A stretch of 64,000 nt of DNA from Prosthecobacter sp. (GCF_014879935.1 NZ_JACSRD010000163.1:1-64000), one strand, 5' to 3'; positions 37,680 to 47,174 are shown, counted from the first letter of the stretch. Program-made: numbers and translations. Notes: generated by a model from the letters alone, not told the origin.

Positions 37680-38798
37680 TCACGAGCGCAGGGCTTTGCG
37701 GATGCTGCTGACAAAAGTCACGGCGATCTTCAAAACCCAGGCGACAAACGGGATGAGGAAAAGCGTGAGGAACCAGCGTGCCTCATGAGCTTCCAGCCAC
37801 ATCTCAGCGCAGAGAGACACAAACACGCCGACGATGGAGCCCACGAAAACAAGAGCCAGCGCGAGCCCGGCCGGCTCGCTCCACCGCTTTCGTGGCAGGC
37901 TTTTGATGTTCCTCCTCGCTTTCGTTTGGCGCCGCAGTGGCGTGGCGAACGGAATCGACAATCCCAAAAAACCGACGGCGATGAATGGCACAGGAAACAA
38001 CGCCATGCCGAGCCCGGGACGCCAGCCCCAGCTCAAGGTGATCTGCCACGGCTTCTCCGGATTCACGCGACACTGACGTGCGGAACGGTTTTCCACGCCA
38101 CATCCGAAGAAAGCACCGTTCAAGACTGCCTCGCGCTGTCTGCCTTCGGCAGTGTAGCGAACCAAAAACTCGCGCGTGGTGGACTTTCCTGACCGGATGC
38201 TGCGATGGGCTGCCACCTTGCAAGGCACCAGATCCCAGTCCGCTGCTTTGACATGCTGGGCGACCGCAGGCCAGAAGTGCGAGGCCATGAAAACGCCCGC
38301 AATGAAAAAGAGCAGCAGGACACTCGTGACGAGGACGGGCTGCCCCCAAGGCGGAGGACGCAACGGCAGCAGCAGGACGATGCCAGCGAGCAAAATCACG
38401 CTGCCGATGATGACAGTCAGCATGTCACCGGAGGGTGTGAAACTGTCAAAAACACCCTTTTTGAGGTCGGGTGCCACGAGGCAAGAAACCGAAGTGCCCA
38501 CGGGTCTCGAAAGGGCCGATTTCCACGCCAGTTCGCTGCTGGAGAAGAAGGATTGAACGGATGCCTCCCTGCCGGCGGACCCATTCCCGAATTCAACCGC
38601 CACCCGAGTCACCAACTCCACTGCCCGGGGCACGTCGTCGTCCCAACGCTGCCGGTTGAGCCGGACCTCGTGGTCCAGCACCCTGGCTTGAACAGCTGAG
38701 TAGCTGCGTTCCGGGGCAGCGCTCCATTGACGGTGTCCGGTGATCGCCAGAGTGGCCCCCAAGGCGATCAGGAGAAGCGAAACGAAAACATGTTTCAT
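37680..38798 (-). CDS. DUF3592 membrane protein
   Basis: The product has 372 residues with several membrane helices: an N-terminal one (HVFVSLLLIALGATLAITG), two adjoining ones (MLTVIIGSVILLAGIVLLLP and VTSVLLLFFIAGVFMASHF), then one near FPVPFIAVGFLGLSIPF and two near the C-terminus (LALALVFVGSIVGVFVSL, WFLTLFLIPFVAWVL). Between them are two beta-rich extracytoplasmic modules of DUF3592 type (YSAVQARVLDHEV and WDLVPCKVAAHRSI). It follows the kdgK gene's opposite side by 10 bp on the same strand. Function is unknown. Confidence 0.85.
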   Translation of the reverse strand: MKHVFVSLLLIALGATLAITGHRQWSAAPERSYSAVQARVLDHEVRLNRQRWDDDVPRAVELVTRVAVEFGNGSAGREASVQSFFSSSELAWKSALSRPVGTSVSCLVAPDLKKGVFDSFTPSGDMLTVIIGSVILLAGIVLLLPLRPPPWGQPVLVTSVLLLFFIAGVFMASHFWPAVAQHVKAADWDLVPCKVAAHRSIRSGKSTTREFLVRYTAEGRQREAVLNGAFFGCGVENRSARQCRVNPEKPWQITLSWGWRPGLGMALFPVPFIAVGFLGLSIPFATPLRRQTKARRNIKSLPRKRWSEPAGLALALVFVGSIVGVFVSLCAEMWLEAHEARWFLTLFLIPFVAWVLKIAVTFVSSIRKALRS

Positions 38799-38808
38799 GG
38801 GCGTGCCA

Positions 38809-39840
38809 TCAGCGGCTCACACGTCCTCCGCCATCGCCCTGCATGACGGCTTCGATCTCGGAACGGGTGCTGTAGTTGTAGTCGCCTTCGATGGAGTGCG
38901 CCAGGCATCCGGCGGCGGTCGCGAAGGAAATCGCGGTTGGAGCACTGGAGTTCTGGAGGAATGCAAAAATGAGGCCGGCGGTGAAGGCGTCGCCTGCGCC
39001 GAGACGGTCAATGACCTGCGTGATTGTGTAGGTTGGCGCGGTGTGCAGCGCGTCGGTGGCAGCTTCGTAGAGCGCACCGCTGAAACACTGCGCGGCAGCG
39101 GTGCTGCCATCGCGCAGGGTGAAGGCGGCGTGGGTGAGATTTGGAAACTCGGCCACGATCTGCTGCGCCAGCGCCTTCACATCGCCGTTGAACTCGATGC
39201 CGAGCATGGCGGTGGCGTCGCTGATGCCACCGACGAAAACGGTGACGTGCGGCAGCAGCGCACGCATGGTGCGCGTGGCCAGTTCGCGTGCGGAGAAGGG
39301 CGGTTCCCAGCGCCAAAGTTTGGTGCGGTAGTTCATGTCGCACACGACTTTGATCCCGCGCTTCCGGGCCTCTTGAACGACGAACAGCGCGACTTCGCCC
39401 GCGTTGCGCGAGATCGCAGGCGTGATGCCGGAGATCACGAACCACTCGCAGCCGGCGAAAATCGCCTCCCAATCGTAAGCGGAGGCCGGAGTGACGGCCA
39501 CGGAGGAGGATTCGCGGTCATAGATCACATTGCCGCCGCGTTGATTGGCCCCGTGTTCGAGGAAGTAGATGCCAAGACGGCCTTCCGGCACACGCAGGAT
39601 GTGTTTCGTCTCGACACCCAGGCTGCGCAGATCGGCCACGCAGGCGTCGGCGATGGCGTGATCGGGCAAGGCGGTCACAAAGGCAGCATCGACACCCAGA
39701 TAGGCCAGCGAAGCGGCAATCGACGCCTCCGCACCGGCGAAGGTGGCGTTCAGGCCGCCAGGCATGGCCTGTTGAAAACGCGCAAAGCCCGGCGTGGCGA
39801 GCCGCAGCATGATTTCGCCAAAGGTGACGACGCGGCTCAT
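38809..39840 (-). CDS. kdgK: 2-dehydro-3-deoxygluconokinase (PfkB family)
   Basis: The product has 343 residues with the ribokinase/PfkB layout. The N-terminal VTFGEIMLRLATPG is typical of KDG kinases, GGLNATFAGAEASIAASLAY is the substrate/glycine-rich region, and DRLGAGDAFTAGLIFA near residues 275-290 is the ATP-binding/anion-hole motif with the catalytic Asp. It phosphorylates 2-keto-3-deoxygluconate to KDPG. Its start overlaps the stop of the KDPG aldolase gene by 4 bp (ATGA), so the two enzymes of one step pair are translationally coupled. This places the pair in uronate or pectin/alginate-type sugar breakdown. Confidence 0.93.
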   Translation of the reverse strand: MSRVVTFGEIMLRLATPGFARFQQAMPGGLNATFAGAEASIAASLAYLGVDAAFVTALPDHAIADACVADLRSLGVETKHILRVPEGRLGIYFLEHGANQRGGNVIYDRESSSVAVTPASAYDWEAIFAGCEWFVISGITPAISRNAGEVALFVVQEARKRGIKVVCDMNYRTKLWRWEPPFSARELATRTMRALLPHVTVFVGGISDATAMLGIEFNGDVKALAQQIVAEFPNLTHAAFTLRDGSTAAAQCFSGALYEAATDALHTAPTYTITQVIDRLGAGDAFTAGLIFAFLQNSSAPTAISFATAAGCLAHSIEGDYNYSTRSEIEAVMQGDGGGRVSR

Positions 39841-40484
39841 GAACGGACCTGTTTGACGATGCCCGTGATTTCAGATGCGAGAGCGGTGATGGCCTGCCAG
39901 TCGCCCTTGGCGATGAGATCCTTCGGCGCGAGCCAGGAGCCGCCGAGCGCCAGCACCGCAGGCTCCTTCAAATAGGTGGCCGCGTTCGCCGCATTCACGC
40001 CGCCCAGCGGGATGAACTGCACCCCCAGGTGCATGAACGGCGCGGCGATGGTGCGCAGGTAGGGCAGGCCGCCGCAGGGCTCGCAGGGGAAGAACTTGAG
40101 CGCTTTGCAGCCAGCCTCCAGCGCGTGTTCGATGTCCGTCGGTGTGCACACACCCGGGGCAAAGGGCAGCCCGAGCCGCTGTGCCTCGGCCACGACACGC
40201 GGATTCATGCCCGGAGCGACCCCGAAGCTCCCGCCGGCCTCAATCACGTCGCCGACCTGCTCCAGCGTCAGAATGGTGCCCACGCCGGCCATCATCTCCG
40301 GAACCTCGGCACGGATGCGGCGGAGGGATTCGAGCGCGGCGTCCGTCCGCAGGGTCAGCTCGATGGCGGTCACGCCACCAGCGAGCAGCGCACGGGCCAG
40401 CGGCACGGCATCCTCCACGCGGTCGATCATGAGCACAGCGAGGACGCCTGCGCTGCGAAGGTGATGGGTGATGTGGTCATTCAT
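39837..40484 (-). CDS. eda: KDPG aldolase (2-dehydro-3-deoxyphosphogluconate aldolase)
   Basis: The 215-residue class I aldolase cleaves KDPG to pyruvate and glyceraldehyde 3-phosphate. IELTLRT holds the general-base Glu (E42), and CKALKFFPCE holds the Schiff-base Lys (K130), matching E45/K133 of E. coli Eda. GVGTILTL and PLGGVNAANA are the phosphate-loop segments. It is transcribed first and is coupled to kdgK by an ATGA overlap. Confidence 0.95.
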   Translation of the reverse strand: MNDHITHHLRSAGVLAVLMIDRVEDAVPLARALLAGGVTAIELTLRTDAALESLRRIRAEVPEMMAGVGTILTLEQVGDVIEAGGSFGVAPGMNPRVVAEAQRLGLPFAPGVCTPTDIEHALEAGCKALKFFPCEPCGGLPYLRTIAAPFMHLGVQFIPLGGVNAANAATYLKEPAVLALGGSWLAPKDLIAKGDWQAITALASEITGIVKQVRS

Positions 40485-40586
40485 CGCGTGAAGCAGGACG
40501 GGACCCGCGTTTTTGCAACCGACATGTGCGGCCGGCCGGCAGATGCGCGGCTGGCATCCGTCTTGCTCTCAGTCTTCGGGCCGCAC

Positions 40587-41891
40587 ATGACCCCAGCCCC
40601 GCCTGACACGAGCATCCAGTCGCTCGGCCCCTGTCGTTTTCATTCGCCCCTGCACCGCATCGGCGCTGTGGAGGCGCCTTTCAAATCCGAGGAGACAGAC
40701 CGCATCCTCTATCACAGCCACCTGCTGGAAGACGGCCGCGATGTGTCCACACCCAGCTATGAGGAGGCAGGGCCGCGGGAAATGATCTACTTCGATCCCC
40801 ATCGAACAACGATGGGCATCGTCACCTGCGGCGGGCTGTGCCCCGGGCTGAACGACATCATCCGCGGCATCGTGATGCGCAGTCATCTGCAATACGGCGT
40901 GTCACGCGTGTATGGCTTCCGCTATGGCTACGAGGGGCTGGTGCAGAGCTTCGGCCACACGCCGTTGATCCTGAAGCCGTCGTCCGTGGAGCAGGCGCAT
41001 CATTTCGGCGGCACGCTTCTTGGGAGTTCACGCGGCAAGCAGGACATCGGTGAGATGGTGGACACGCTGGAGGACATGAAGGTGGACATCCTTTTCGTCA
41101 TCGGCGGTGACGGCACGCTGCGTGGCGCGGCGGAGATCACGAAGGAAATCGAGCGTCGTGGATTGAAAAAGGCCGTCGTCGGCATCCCGAAGACGATCGA
41201 CAACGACATCCGCTACCTCGACAAGAGCTTCGGTTTCGAGACCGCCTTCGATGCTGCCGTGCAGGCGGTGAAATGCGCGTATGTGGAGGCCACCGGCGCG
41301 GTGAATGGCGTCGGCCTGGTGAAACTCATGGGGCGCGACTCCGGCTTCATCGCCTGCTACGCCGCGCTGGCGGGCAGCAATGTCGATTTCGTCCTCATTC
41401 CCGAGGTGAACTTCGAGCTGGAGGGTGAAGGCGGCCTGCTGGAGACGCTGCTCTACCGCCTGCGGAAACGTGGCAGCGCCGTGATCGTCGTGGCGGAGGG
41501 AGCCGGCCAGCATCTGATGCAGACCGCCGACGGCACCGACGCCAGCGGCAACAAGCGATACGGCGACATCGGCACCTTCCTCAAAGATCGCATCAACGCC
41601 TTCTTCAAATCACGCAAGACCGAGGTGAACCTCAAGTACATCGATCCCAGCTACATCGTGCGCAGCGTTCCCGCGAACGCCCAGGACAATGTCTATTGCT
41701 CGCGGCTGGCCCAGTCTGCCGTGCACGCGGCGATGGCCGGCAAGACAGGCATGCTCGTGGGCCGCTGGCATGGCTCGTTCGTGCATCTGCCCTTGGAACT
41801 CGTGATCCAGGGGCGTCGGAAGGTCGATCCCACCCAGGAACTGTGGCACAGCGTGCTCGAGTGCACCGGCCAGCCCGCCATGATGAGGTGA
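40587..41891 (+). CDS. pfkA: 6-phosphofructokinase, plant/TP0108-type
   Basis: The 434-residue reading starts at the ATG at 40587 (MTPAPPDTSIQSLGP); upstream in-frame sequence is antisense to eda. GIVTCGGLCPGLNDIIRGIV is the ATP/PPi loop, VIGGDGTLRG (near 171-180) has Gly in the position that favours ATP, and GIPKTIDNDI (near 200) is the fructose-6-phosphate site. KLMGRDSGFIACYAAL and PEVNFELEG complete the family. GGDGT combined with PKTIDND is the pattern of ATP-using enzymes of the plant type, although PPi use cannot be ruled out by eye. It is divergent from the eda-kdgK pair. The DUF2490 gene starts 4 bp downstream. Confidence 0.93.
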   Translation: MTPAPPDTSIQSLGPCRFHSPLHRIGAVEAPFKSEETDRILYHSHLLEDGRDVSTPSYEEAGPREMIYFDPHRTTMGIVTCGGLCPGLNDIIRGIVMRSHLQYGVSRVYGFRYGYEGLVQSFGHTPLILKPSSVEQAHHFGGTLLGSSRGKQDIGEMVDTLEDMKVDILFVIGGDGTLRGAAEITKEIERRGLKKAVVGIPKTIDNDIRYLDKSFGFETAFDAAVQAVKCAYVEATGAVNGVGLVKLMGRDSGFIACYAALAGSNVDFVLIPEVNFELEGEGGLLETLLYRLRKRGSAVIVVAEGAGQHLMQTADGTDASGNKRYGDIGTFLKDRINAFFKSRKTEVNLKYIDPSYIVRSVPANAQDNVYCSRLAQSAVHAAMAGKTGMLVGRWHGSFVHLPLELVIQGRRKVDPTQELWHSVLECTGQPAMMR

Positions 41892-41895
41892 CCTG

Positions 41896-42540
41896 ATGCC
41901 CCGGCTCATTCTGCTGCTCTTGCTCCTACCGCAGGCCCTGCGGGCTGACGAATGGTGGGCGTGGACCATGCTGGACCTGTGGCATCCGCCACCGTGGAGC
42001 GCGGGCGTGTTCATGGGCAACTTCCTCGACACCGAGGACGGCTCCCGGGTGCAGATCGTAAGCCCGCGGTTGAAATATCAGGCGCTCCCGTGGCTGCAGA
42101 CGGGCATCGGGCTTTCAACCTTGAGCATCGAGAACACGACCACGCATGACCGTTACTGGCAGGAGCGGTTCGAGTTGGAGGTGAATCCGAAATTCAACCT
42201 CACGCCACACCTCCTGCTCGAAAATCGCAACCGCATGGAATGGCGCCTGAACGAACGTGAGGCCTTCACCACCAACCGCCTTCGCGACCGGCTACAGCTT
42301 TCCTGGACGCTTCCAGACCCCGTCGGACCGCTGACGCGGCTGTTCGCGAGCAATGAGTGGCTCTTTGACCTGCATCGCCAGAACTGGACCGAAAACCGTC
42401 TCGTGCCGCTCGGACTCACCTTCAAACTGGCTGCCAACACCGACCTCGATGTCTTCTACATGATCGATTCCCTGCGCCCCAGGAAGTCAACGTGGGACCA
42501 TGAGTCCGTGCTCGCCACCTACGTGCGCATGCGATTCTAA
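41896..42540 (+). CDS. DUF2490 outer-membrane protein
   Basis: The product has 214 residues with a short signal peptide (MPRLILLLLLLPQALRA). Alternating-residue beta-strands follow (RVQIVSPRLKYQALPW, RFELEVNPKFNLTPHLLLEN, RNRMEWRLNE), and the protein ends in ATYVRMRF. A terminal Phe is the usual beta-barrel assembly signal. DUF2490 proteins are predicted small outer-membrane barrels of unknown cargo. It begins 4 bp after the phosphofructokinase stop, so it is probably co-transcribed. Confidence 0.88.
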   Translation: MPRLILLLLLLPQALRADEWWAWTMLDLWHPPPWSAGVFMGNFLDTEDGSRVQIVSPRLKYQALPWLQTGIGLSTLSIENTTTHDRYWQERFELEVNPKFNLTPHLLLENRNRMEWRLNEREAFTTNRLRDRLQLSWTLPDPVGPLTRLFASNEWLFDLHRQNWTENRLVPLGLTFKLAANTDLDVFYMIDSLRPRKSTWDHESVLATYVRMRF

Positions 42541-42545
42541 GACCC

Positions 42546-45158
42546 TCAGCGCCGCTCCAGCTTCACGTTATCGATGAAAAACGCGGCTTTCTTCGTGCCG
42601 AGGGCGCTGAAGAGCATGTAGCTGGCGCTGTTCCAGCCGGGTTTGGCCGCGAAGGTGAGCCAGCCTTTCTTTTCGCCATCCTGTCGCGTGGCGTTGACGG
42701 TCCAGGTGCCTTTCTGCGTGTCGGCGTTGAGTTCGATATGCAGCCATTGATTCGGCGCGACCTCGAAGGGAACGGCCTTGCCATCAAGACCGGGGACGAA
42801 TTTGCCATTCTGCCAGCGCACATAGGGTCCGGCGGCGAACTCGCCGTTTTTGCCGCGAATCTCGAAGAACCAATCCGCGCCGTCCTGTGCCATGATGTCG
42901 AACTCGATGTGGAAGGCGCCGCCTTCCCAAGTCGTGGGGTAAATGTCGAGCACCGGGTCGTAGCTGTGCTTCAAACCGGGCGCGTCCTGCACTTTGAGGC
43001 AGCGCTTGCCGCCGGGTGTGAATGGCGATGAGGTCTCATCGGTCACGCCGATGCTCTCGCCTTTGTTTTCGCGATCATACTTCGCCGTGCGGATGCCGAG
43101 CAGACCGAGCGAGGTGTGCTCGAAGTCTTGATCGACCGCAAAAGACGGCGCGGGCCACGGTTTGGCATCGGTATCCCAGTTTGAATAGTCGTGACCCTTC
43201 GCGGCGAGTTCTTGCCACTTCGCGTCGGCTTTGCGAACTCCGGCCAAGGTGAGGTCCCAGGGCTTGAAGCCGATCTTTTCGGCCGGTGAGCCCGGTTTGA
43301 GGCGGAAGTCGCGTTTCGCGATGTCTTCGAACATTGGATCGGCAAACTGGCTGCCGTTGTCGCGGCCCATCTTGCGCCATTCATCCCAGGTGAAGTGGCT
43401 TTTGGTGAGCTTCGCGGGGATTTTGCCGTCGGTGGGCCAGTAGAGGTTGTTTTTGAAGATGAGGCTGTCCTTCGGATCGCCGCGATCGATCTTGTCGAAG
43501 AGCTTCCAGTTCCACTCGCCGCCATCGAGCAGCGGTGACGCAGGGTCCCACACGACGATATTGTTCAGGTAGCGAAAGCGCAGTCGCGCCTCGTTTCGCG
43601 AGGCTTGGATCTGCGAGGAGTTGCCGAAGGCGAAGATGTTGTTTCGCACAGTGTTGAAGTAGCCGTAGTGCTGGTGAAAGCCCGCGTTCCAGGTGTCATG
43701 CACGAGGTTGTTTTCCATCAGCGTGTCCGTCGCGCCTTCATCATTGTAGAGTCCCCAGCCACCGTAGCGATGCGCGGCCACATGATGCACGTGATTGCCA
43801 CGAATGATCGTGCCCGGCGAGGTGCCGAGACCATAAAAGCCGCCCATGTCGCTCAAATACGCCCAGCCGAGGTGATGAATGTGGTTGTTCTCGACAAGCG
43901 TCTCACGCGACGCGGTGTCGCCATAGCCCCAGTTCCATCCGGCGCTGATGCCGGTGTAATAAAAGTCGCCGATGTCGCAATGCGTGACCGCGCAGTGCTG
44001 CGTGTGCGTGAAGACCACGCCGCAGGCGCTCGGATGCAGCCGCCCGCCATGCTGAATGATGCAGTCATCGACAACGAGGTGGTGATTCACCCGCGCATCC
44101 GCCGGACGCCCCGTCTCGCCGACATACACGCCGCCGCCGCCGAGATCGTGGAGTCGGCAATGCTTCACCGACGAGTCTGCGCAGCCGTTTTTGAACCAAA
44201 TGCCGTGCAGACCGGTGTGTGCGATCTCGCAGTCTTTGAAGTGAATGCCGCGCGAGTCCTCGATCTCGATGCAACCATCGCTTGTCGTCGCCGCCTGACC
44301 ATCGTGCAAGCCCTCCGCCGGATACAAATGCTGGCTGTATTGAAACGAGATGCCTTCAAAGCGCACATCATGCGCGCCTTTCATGACGATGAACTTCGTC
44401 ACGACCGGCGCGATCGCCTCCGCCTTCGTCATGTCCTCGCCCGGCAACGGCAGGTAAAGCACCTCGCCCTTCGCCTTGTCGAGAAACCACTCGCCCGGCG
44501 CATCCAGCGCGGCGCGAAAATTCTCCGCCCACCAGCGCTGATCTGGCTCGAACTCGACAAACGGATAACGCGCTCGCCCTTTGATCTGCACGGCGAGCGC
44601 TTCGTCGTTCAGCGCCTTGATGCGGCACTGTCCCACGGCCCAGGCATGCGTCACGGTGAGCAACACATCGTCACGCTCGGCCTGCGGCAGGGCTTTGAGC
44701 ACCTCGAACTGCTCGGAGGGGATGCTGAAGGCATGGAAGTTCATGTTCTCCTTCAGATCCGGAAACACACCCGCTCCGACGGCCTCGGTGATGTGGTGGT
44801 AGCCTTTGTTCGGCGAGCGAGCCAGCGTCGCGCGGCGGCCATTGATCCAGAGCTGCTCAAACTTCCACGCCTTGTCCGGCAGCGCGGCTTTCCACATCGC
44901 TCCCTCTTTGACCCAGCCGGTGATCGGCTTCCCAGCCATGAAAACCGCGTTTTTGCCGCTCCACGTCACCTGCGAGTCGTCTTTGCCGAGTGTGATCGTC
45001 TCCGTGATCGGATGAATGCCATCCTCGACGACGATGCGCACGGGTTTGGGTGCCTTGCGAGCTTGTTCGAGCACGGCGGCGAGGTTCCCGGGTTTCAGAA
45101 CGAGGTCGGCGGCAACCAGCGATGAGGTGAAGGCGAAAAAGATGGCGAGTCGGATCAT
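42546..45158 (-). CDS. Secreted right-handed beta-helix protein, polysaccharide-lyase-like
   Basis: The 870-residue reading starts at the ATG at 45158 (MIRLAIFFAFTSSLVAA signal peptide); the open frame upstream is not leader-like. Early residues VLEQARKAPKPVRIVVEDGIH are the usual start of a parallel beta-helix. The middle has stacked turns with short repeated cores (ENNHIHHLGWAYLSDM, IRGNHVHHVAAHR, MENNLVHDTWNAGFHQHYGY), typical of PL6/GH110-like folds. A C-terminal beta-sandwich (about 700-870) resembles a concanavalin-type carbohydrate-binding domain. The likely role is binding or cleavage of an uronate-containing polysaccharide outside the cell, which would feed the eda-kdgK step. Catalytic residues cannot be named with confidence. 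Confidence 0.85.
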   Translation of the reverse strand: MIRLAIFFAFTSSLVAADLVLKPGNLAAVLEQARKAPKPVRIVVEDGIHPITETITLGKDDSQVTWSGKNAVFMAGKPITGWVKEGAMWKAALPDKAWKFEQLWINGRRATLARSPNKGYHHITEAVGAGVFPDLKENMNFHAFSIPSEQFEVLKALPQAERDDVLLTVTHAWAVGQCRIKALNDEALAVQIKGRARYPFVEFEPDQRWWAENFRAALDAPGEWFLDKAKGEVLYLPLPGEDMTKAEAIAPVVTKFIVMKGAHDVRFEGISFQYSQHLYPAEGLHDGQAATTSDGCIEIEDSRGIHFKDCEIAHTGLHGIWFKNGCADSSVKHCRLHDLGGGGVYVGETGRPADARVNHHLVVDDCIIQHGGRLHPSACGVVFTHTQHCAVTHCDIGDFYYTGISAGWNWGYGDTASRETLVENNHIHHLGWAYLSDMGGFYGLGTSPGTIIRGNHVHHVAAHRYGGWGLYNDEGATDTLMENNLVHDTWNAGFHQHYGYFNTVRNNIFAFGNSSQIQASRNEARLRFRYLNNIVVWDPASPLLDGGEWNWKLFDKIDRGDPKDSLIFKNNLYWPTDGKIPAKLTKSHFTWDEWRKMGRDNGSQFADPMFEDIAKRDFRLKPGSPAEKIGFKPWDLTLAGVRKADAKWQELAAKGHDYSNWDTDAKPWPAPSFAVDQDFEHTSLGLLGIRTAKYDRENKGESIGVTDETSSPFTPGGKRCLKVQDAPGLKHSYDPVLDIYPTTWEGGAFHIEFDIMAQDGADWFFEIRGKNGEFAAGPYVRWQNGKFVPGLDGKAVPFEVAPNQWLHIELNADTQKGTWTVNATRQDGEKKGWLTFAAKPGWNSASYMLFSALGTKKAAFFIDNVKLERR

Positions 45159-45228
45159 GCGAACTCGATCTGGCGTGCGGAAATGAACTTCGCAAGAGCG
45201 GGCGTTGCGACAATCTTGCGGGCCTTCT

Positions 45229-45283
45229 CGTAGCACGGACTTTCCAGGCCGTGTCAGGCACGAGTTGGAAAACTCCTGCTACG
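45229..45283. repeat. 55-bp inverted-repeat element overlapping the kinase stop
   Basis: The ends CGTAGCACGGACTTTCCA and the complement of the opposite end (CGTAGCAGGAGTTTTCCA) match at most positions, with a spacer of about 20 bp. The element supplies the TAG stop of the upstream STPK-FGE gene (45279-45281), so it also forms a large hairpin at the 3' end of that mRNA and may terminate it. Confidence 0.6.
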
Positions 45284-47174
45284 GCTTCTTCGTCGTCGCG
45301 GGCTGCATCGCGAGATCGAGCATGATGCGGAAGCCGGAGTTTACTTGGGCGCGGCCGGGGTGGATGCCGTAGTGGTAATCGGGGCGGGCCTGGCGGGGAT
45401 TGCCAGTGGACCAGGAGCCGCCGCGCAGGCCGTAGAGGATGATGTTGCCATCGCCGACGCTGTCGGGCGCGGGCGTGTCCACCCATTCGGCGACGTTGCC
45501 AAAGAGGTCGTAGAGGCCGAGGGCGTTCGGCTTGAAACTGCCAACCGGCGCGGTGCGCGGAAAGGGATCGCGGCGATTGAAGAAAGGGGCGCCTTCAGGC
45601 CAGGGCTGCACTTCAGTGGCCTCGATGCCGCCGAAGTTCGCGAGCGCGGCGGGGTCTTCGCGTTGCCAGTCGGTGGTGTCGAGCGTGGCGAGTTCATTCC
45701 ACTCGTTCTCACGGGGCAGGCGGTAGGCTTGCTCTTTGGTGAGGCGGCCTTCCTGTCGCTCTTTCCAGGTGAGCCAGGCGCAGAAGAGCCGTGCTTCGAT
45801 GAGATCGACGCCCGTGACCGGATGGTCGGGTGTTTGCGGAAAGCCGGGTGTGTCCCAGGTAGAGAGTCTTTCGCTGCGCTCGGATTTTGCCTCGCGCCCT
45901 TTGGTGAAGCCGCGGATTTGTTTGCGCGGATTGGCGAGACCCATGCGCCAGTCGGGCAGCACGGCGTTTTCGGCTTCGCTGAAGGCCTGGTAGTCGCGCA
46001 AACGTGTCTCGTAGATGCTGATGAGCAGCGGGAGCTTCGGCAACGGCACGAATTTCATGCCGAGACTGTTCTCCCAAGGCTTTTCTTTGGCTGCGGAGGC
46101 CGGTTTGGCGAAAACGGGCTTTGCTGGCTCAAAGTGCCGCGAGAGCACAAACCACGCGCCGAGGGCTCCACCGAGCCCGAGGACGGCGAAAGCGGCGGCG
46201 AGGGCAAAAACGAGCCGAGAGCGCTTTTGGCGCGAAGCATGTCGCGAGGCGATTTTTCGCACTTCAGCTGCCAAGTCGGCCACGGAGGTGGTGCGGCGCT
46301 GGGGATCGTCGGCGAGGGCTTCGGCGAGGATGCTGTCGATGCGTTTGTCGATGTCGATGCGCTGCGAAAGCGGTGTGTATTGGCCCATGGGCACAGCGCC
46401 GCAGAGCAGCTCGTAAAGCAGCACGCCGAGCGCATACACATCGCTGCGTTGATCGGCCACGCCGGCCTGTCGCGTGACTTCCGGGGCGATGTAGTAGGGC
46501 GTGCCAAAGGTGTCGCGTGTCTGCGTGAAGCCATACCAGTGTGAATCGTCCACCAAGGTCTTCGCGAGACCGAAGTCGGCGATTTTCACGGTACCGTCGC
46601 TGCCGACGAGGATGTTCGCGGGCTTGATGTCGCGATGCACGATGCCGCGCTCATGCGCATGGGCGATGCCGGTGCAGACCTTGTCGAAGATCTCGAAGGC
46701 CCTCGCGGCTTCGAGGCGCTGCGCTTTGAGCAGGCGGCGGAGGTCGCAGCCGTCGATGAACTCGCTGACGAGGTAGTGTCGGCCATCGGTGGTCTCGCCT
46801 TGATCGAGCACGCGGACGACATTTTCATGACTGAGCTGCGCCATGGCGCTGACTTCGTTTTCAAATCGCGCTGTGACCTCGGGATCGCGAGTGAGACGGC
46901 CTGCAACGACCTTGATGGCGACGATCTGGCCATCGTGCAGCCTTTTGGCGCGATACACCTCGCCCATGCCGCCGCCGCCGATGAGTTCGTGGACTTCGTA
47001 GCCGTCGATTTCGAGTGAGATGGCTTCTTTCTCGGCTGCGGGCTCGTCGAGCAGGCCCATGAGGCCGCTTTTCATGCTGCGGGCCACGCAGGCCGGGCAC
47101 AGGCCGTTCACGAGCAACGTGGCATCGAGCGCCGCTCCACAGCTTGGGCAGGGTTGGATGGCGGCGTCACTCAT
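45279..47174 (-). CDS. Ser/Thr protein kinase fused to a formylglycine-generating-enzyme-like domain
   Basis: The product has 631 residues. An N-terminal zinc-ribbon-like segment (CPSCGAALDATLLVNGLCPAC) precedes the kinase domain: IGGGGMGEVYRA glycine loop near 64, VAIKVV lysine, HRDIKPANILV near 180, IADFGLAK, and GTPYYIAPEV. A membrane helix (LVFALAAAFAVLGLGGALGA) lies near 320-345. The rest is an FGE/SUMF1-like (C-type-lectin-related) domain: NSLGMKFVPLP, TPDHPVTGVDLIEARLFCAW, RLPRENEWNEL, and GLRGGSW near the C-terminus with NSGFRIML. In such fusions the domain is usually a sensor or ligand-binding module and not a sulfatase-activating enzyme. It follows its ECF sigma gene across an 80-bp tandem repeat. 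Confidence 0.92.
   Translation of the reverse strand: MSDAAIQPCPSCGAALDATLLVNGLCPACVARSMKSGLMGLLDEPAAEKEAISLEIDGYEVHELIGGGGMGEVYRAKRLHDGQIVAIKVVAGRLTRDPEVTARFENEVSAMAQLSHENVVRVLDQGETTDGRHYLVSEFIDGCDLRRLLKAQRLEAARAFEIFDKVCTGIAHAHERGIVHRDIKPANILVGSDGTVKIADFGLAKTLVDDSHWYGFTQTRDTFGTPYYIAPEVTRQAGVADQRSDVYALGVLLYELLCGAVPMGQYTPLSQRIDIDKRIDSILAEALADDPQRRTTSVADLAAEVRKIASRHASRQKRSRLVFALAAAFAVLGLGGALGAWFVLSRHFEPAKPVFAKPASAAKEKPWENSLGMKFVPLPKLPLLISIYETRLRDYQAFSEAENAVLPDWRMGLANPRKQIRGFTKGREAKSERSERLSTWDTPGFPQTPDHPVTGVDLIEARLFCAWLTWKERQEGRLTKEQAYRLPRENEWNELATLDTTDWQREDPAALANFGGIEATEVQPWPEGAPFFNRRDPFPRTAPVGSFKPNALGLYDLFGNVAEWVDTPAPDSVGDGNIILYGLRGGSWSTGNPRQARPDYHYGIHPGRAQVNSGFRIMLDLAMQPATTKKP

Noticed and set aside
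43605-45125. 506-codon open frame on the plus strand
   Set aside because: It is antisense to the beta-helix protein, whose signal peptide and repeat cores support the minus strand.
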